A DNA stretch of 64,000 nucleotides, taken from the NCBI GenBank assembly GCA_963931925.1, contig OZ007571.1, forward strand, positions 55,542,311 through 55,606,310, read 5' to 3'. Positions 59,575-64,000 of the stretch are shown piece by piece. The position numbers and the translations under genes were made by a program. The notes beneath the pieces are model-generated. The model ran no database searches. It had not been told where the DNA came from and was given only the letters and a program-made list of their open reading frames with translations. Numbering within the stretch: position 1 is the first letter of the stretch; the number at the start of each line of letters is the position of its first letter. Source of the stretch: Onchidella celtica. Lineage: Eukaryota; Mollusca; Gastropoda; Systellommatophora; Onchidiidae.

Positions 59575-62137
59575 TAGTTCCAACTGCCAGGTAGAGGCAG
59601 AGCTTGTAATGGAGTGTTTAGAGAATTTTCAAGCTTTTCTTTTTTTTTGTATGATTGAAATGAATATTTATGAAACAGATATTTTCTGAACATTTGAGCT
59701 TAGAAATGCAGAGCAGCAGTACTTGTGTCATGATATACTGTAGATTTCTGATGAACGGAAGACAAATAATGTGGTCAACGAATTAAATGCCGCTGTGTAT
59801 AAAATCACCACTTTCTATTTTCAGAGTGCCAGAAATTTCGACATTCTTTATGATATTGTTTTGCCCATCCATATCTGCACTTTGAAATATTAGGATGATA
59901 ATTGTCAACGACATTAATTTGTGTGATTTAGCTTGTGACTGTGACAAAGTTGTTTACCCAACCAGCACACAGAATGTGTGCACAATTTTTAAAGAGGCGT
60001 GAAGAAGGGAGTGTCTCATGTTGCTGTATCTTGTATCTTTGGTATTAATCAATTACAGAAAGAGACCATGCCAATGAGGTTTGATTAGAAGGGCTCAGCT
60101 GCTTTGTTCGTTTTGTCAGAGCCGGTGGTTTGATTTGCTTCCTGTCAGGGATGTAAGGTGTGATTGAGCCTTCTATGTAATTATCATTCTGTAAGTGGTA
60201 GCCATGGATTTGATTTTGTGCCATAGTTCTGTCATATGGTGATCCTGTCTTGTATTGAGTGGAGTTTTTTTCTGGCATCTTTATTTTTTTATTTTTTTTT
60301 TCTCAACTGTTCAAATGATATTTTTGTAGCTATGATAACAAATCATATGTCACTTATCAGTGCTTTGCATTATTTGACTGAATCTTTCCTTTTGATCTTA
60401 GTCAACTTTGTATTGTATTGTGTAATGTTAATTCAGGAAATGGAAGAATCTGTTGGTATATATAACTCACATGTACAGAATGCTTGGATTAAACACAAAT
60501 AATTATTAAAGTTTTCATTCTTTGTGGAATGGAAATTTCACAGCAAACTTGTCAGTTCATGATGATACAAATCACAGTATCTCAACCAGATTACTGTGAA
60601 TTCATCTGAATTTTCCCAAATTTAATGTTTGAAATCCAGTATTAATCCATCACACCAATCGTATCATTGCATCAAGCTGCATTGTATGCCATTTTAAGTG
60701 TTACCTGTCATGTTCTGTCTACACATCACATCATGGAATCAATAGATTCCCCACTGTGCCGTTCTCACATTTGAGTGGAACAGTTTTCGTCATGGAAGTA
60801 TTGATCGCACATTAATGCTGATTTTGTCACATGATTTTGAGGAAGTTCAAGATGCCCAGGACTCGAAGGAAGAGGGCGAATGTCCATGGTCAGATATCAG
60901 TGATTACAGGAGTCCTTATAAAGGGATTTTTTTTTAATTAAACCGAAGACAAGATTAAGAAAAAATTATCTATATTGAGCTCCAGTCTTGGAGCAAAGTT
61001 ATGGCGTGTCAGATATACTTGAGTTTCAGAAAAACCCCTCACAATTAGACAGATTAAACATGATTAGTTGATGATGTCTGGTCTAAATTCATGCAAATTC
61101 AAGAAGCGGTCGATGACATAAAGGCTCACCAGCCCCACCAGCAGGCTGCACTGCTTGTTGAGAACTTCAGGGTGGATTTGATTTCCTTATCCCCTCATTT
61201 GTTTGTTACTGTTGCTATTTCACTCCTAAAGGTTGTGGTTCATGTATATTTTGTGCCAGTTTTATTGTTTGTACATGTATGAATTTACATCACAAAGTAT
61301 TGACAATACAAGATTGTAGTCCTACATCTGTCCCCAAACACAAGGTGTACATCAGATTTTACTCCAGGCTGCCACTCCTTGCATGCTCTCATCTCAGTTT
61401 GTCTAACCATGTCTTGAATAATTGAGAAGTTTACAATTTGGGGGGAGTTTGAGTTTAACAGCACATCAGCACAAGAATGGCCACTTTGGGCCATTATCAT
61501 TTGTTTCATTACTTCACTGAAGCTAATTTGTCAGAGCTTGATCAATTAAATTTCACCTGTAAGAGTCTAATGGGAAAAAGCCCATGTAAAACAGTATTAT
61601 GTGAATATTTGAAAACATCTTAAATTAGTATTCTGTCGCTCCATTTTAGCATCCGTTGGGAGGACAAGATGGTCCAAGAGGAGGGGGGACACCTGGAGAA
61701 AGTTGATTACATGTATTGCACTGAAGACTAAATAGTAAGCTGGATTGTCCAGATATGGAGACAATTTTAATTCATGCTTCCGGTACAGAAATATGTTTGT
61801 ACCCAATGTTCCCTCAATTATTTCCAAATCACTGAGTGGGACTTTTGATGTTTGGAGCAAAAATATTTTGTAAATTAAAATGAGAGAGGCAACATTCTGA
61901 TGTGTGTGGCACCAATACAGCAACTGCCCAGCCACACACCCGTGCCGCTTAGAGAGAACATTGTTTGTACCTGACAATTTTCGTTTACTTGTGTGTCTCT
62001 CCACCCTTTAAATCATTAAAAAGTTCCCTAAATTTTGGATATATTTCACACGGTTGTAGAAGGTCTCTCAAACCTCCAGTTTTGCAAATTTACTGGTATC
62101 TGATTGATTCAAGGCTGCCTAAATTGGAAAACTGATC
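59575..62137. other. Non-coding stretch downstream of ADGRL
   Basis: AT-rich, with scattered short frames. I recognise no gene; part may be extended 3'UTR. Confidence 0.45.
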
Positions 62138-62330
62138 ATGGGACCAGTAGCAGAACTACATTATTGGGACGCTGAAGTTTGAACTGTTATGTGGCCCCTT
62201 CGCAACCAGCAGCAATAGGGTAACATCCAAAATTCACTCATTAAAACGATTTTTCAGGGCCTCTCTGGAATTAGAGGCCTGATGCTTAAGCTTCATTAAT
62301 TTCATAGTAGGTCTGCCACAGTTATCTCTG
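62138..62330. repeat. Dispersed repeat family 4, inverted copy
   Basis: Reverse complement of the copies at 21585 and 23637: GTTTGAACTGTTATGTGGCC, CATCCAAAATTCACTCATTA and CTTAAGCTTCATTAATTTCA. Confidence 0.8.
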
Positions 62331-63639
62331 TACAAGCTCTGATATTCAACATTTGACGTAACCAGTTGTGTTTGGGGACAAAACCATTGGATATATTATA
62401 TACATAGTGTTAAATAAGCCTATTTTATTTGTACATAAAAAGTTAATGTGAAGCCATTTGGCATTTCCTGTGCAGGGATTTGACTGGGCTAACATATCTC
62501 ATTCAACGGTTGTGACTTGTAATTATCCATTCCTCAGACCCAGCGGTTGTCAGCTGACAAAGCTTTTTGTCCCTTCACCACAGTGCCTGAAGCTGTTTGA
62601 AGTCACCTGGTGGCTTTTTTAATATTAGTCATTCCAGAGTCCTGTCCTCCCTAGTAATGTCTCCCCTGTTTTAGTGCCAGTGAGGCAAAACATTGTCAGC
62701 TTTGATCAGGGAGATGGCTAATGCAGGGAAGTTGATGGAAGTTGATGAAAAAAAAAACAACCAAATCCATATTTATATATAACATCAGGATGTTGTAACA
62801 TAAATTTTTAATTTTTGGAACACATTACTGTCAAAACATTCCTTGCACTGATTGGTTGTGATTCTTATGTAAGACATACAGCACGAACTTTTTACTATAT
62901 ATTATTTTTTAAGAGATTAAGTTTTTTTTGTTATCTATTTTGCATACTCTTGACTGAAATATCTGTTAGAGATTCAGGAGAATCAGGTTGACACCAGCAA
63001 AAATTGAAGGCCAGTGAAAACAGAGAAGGTTCCTATCCTTATGCATTTCCATTAAAAAGTGATTCTCTTAGGTATAGAACAGTTTAACCTGTGAAAACAT
63101 GGTAATTGGCCATCAATCCTGTAGACTGTGGAACATTTGCAATGATTGAAATGAGTATACAAGAGATCTATATCCATGGCATTAATGGGTTCAATCTTTT
63201 TCAGTGGAAATGGTTAGAGAAGAACAACCTTTCAGATTAACCTTTCCCCTTGAAGTTACTTAATTTACATCAATGAGCTAGTATAATGCAATATTCGGCC
63301 AATTCTGTCTTCGCATCTGGAGTGAGATGTTTGGAACATGTGTTCAACTTGCACAATCAAAGATATTGACGAAATAATTTTCTTCTTTTTATAGCTCAAA
63401 GACTGGTGTGTAAAGTTTGTTCAATGAACCTCAGGAGCCAGCCACAATTTTTTAGCAGGTCATAGATTGCTGAAGTTAAGATTATTGCACTCAGTTATTG
63501 ACGTCAAGAATGTAGGTCTCTGTTTGCAGAAATTGAGACCAAAGCAGTTTTGTACAAAATGTTGAATAACCAATCTTTGCTGAATTTACTTGAGAGATAA
63601 AGTAGTGCACACCACTTCATAGGCTCAAGATCTCTTCAC
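62331..63639. other. Non-coding stretch
   Basis: AT-rich, no gene or clear repeat seen. Confidence 0.45.
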
Positions 63640-63970
63640 AACCAATAACCCTATGGAAATCTGACACGGAGGACTGACATCAAGTTTGCACATAGGGATG
63701 ACATCATTCCTATGTAGATCCCCTGGTTACAATATCGCGCCGAAGTGGGTTTGATATAGGGAACATGCCCCCTATGGTAATCCTACCAACCCTAGGAAAA
63801 TCTGAAGCATAGGATTGATGTCAAGTTTGCACACAGGAATGACATCATTCCTATGTGGATTTGCTGTTTATGACATTGCCCGACATCGGTTTGATGTACA
63901 GAATCTGCCCCTCCAGTAATCCTACAGAATTCTATGTCGGATTGACATAAGGATGCTGGCTGGGTTGTTT
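63640..63970. repeat. Dispersed repeat family 5, two tandem units
   Basis: Two units of ~145 bp share GTTTGCACA.AGG.ATGACATCATTCCTATGT, TAATCCTAC and GATTGA(C/T)-type words. Single related copies lie in ADGRL introns at 34395 and 33340. Confidence 0.8.
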
Positions 63971-64000
63971 GATGGTCTGAGATTTCAAACAGTGTTGGTT

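Noticed and set aside
61597..62004. 135-codon - strand frame
   Set aside because: No recognisable domain, no splice context; probably chance.

Overview
The window looks like invertebrate animal DNA, most likely a lophotrochozoan and probably a mollusc. Small exons sit in long introns with GT-AG borders. Long A/T and G/C homopolymers, microsatellites, short inverted-repeat elements and decayed transposons fill the introns. The species call is an inference from repeat style and protein divergence, not from a match.

One host gene spans almost everything. From about 8448 to 58585 on the + strand, 25 constitutive exons and one probable cassette exon encode a latrophilin-type adhesion GPCR (ADGRL/Cirl family). 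Reading phases at all junctions agree, and the sum closes on the stop codon, giving 1695 codons without the cassette. Domain order is: SUEL/rhamnose-binding lectin, fibronectin type III, Thr/Ser/Pro mucin-like stretch, a 271-residue segment I do not recognise, Thr-rich linker, HormR, GAIN with a complete GPS (H-L-T cleavage site), seven transmembrane helices, and a 370-residue Ser-rich tail. The 5' end (promoter, 5'UTR, signal-peptide exon) is not identified. The lectin and HormR/GAIN ectodomain would bind partner adhesion proteins. The self-cleaving GAIN domain keeps the tethered agonist attached to the 7TM part, which signals through G proteins.

Upstream, at about 3680-7350 on the - strand, lies a nearly intact non-LTR retrotransposon with endonuclease, reverse transcriptase and RNase H. 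It is broken by one in-frame stop and one frameshift. Within the GPCR introns I see a Tigger/pogo-type element nested inside another inverted-repeat element, several hAT-type elements (two with 8-bp target duplications), a 5'-truncated LINE with an ATT-repeat tail, many MITE-like foldbacks, and at least six dispersed repeat families present two or three times each. Several introns hold degenerate tandem arrays that appear to be copied from the adjoining exon edge, splice site included. From 59575 to the end there is no gene I can support, only repeats.
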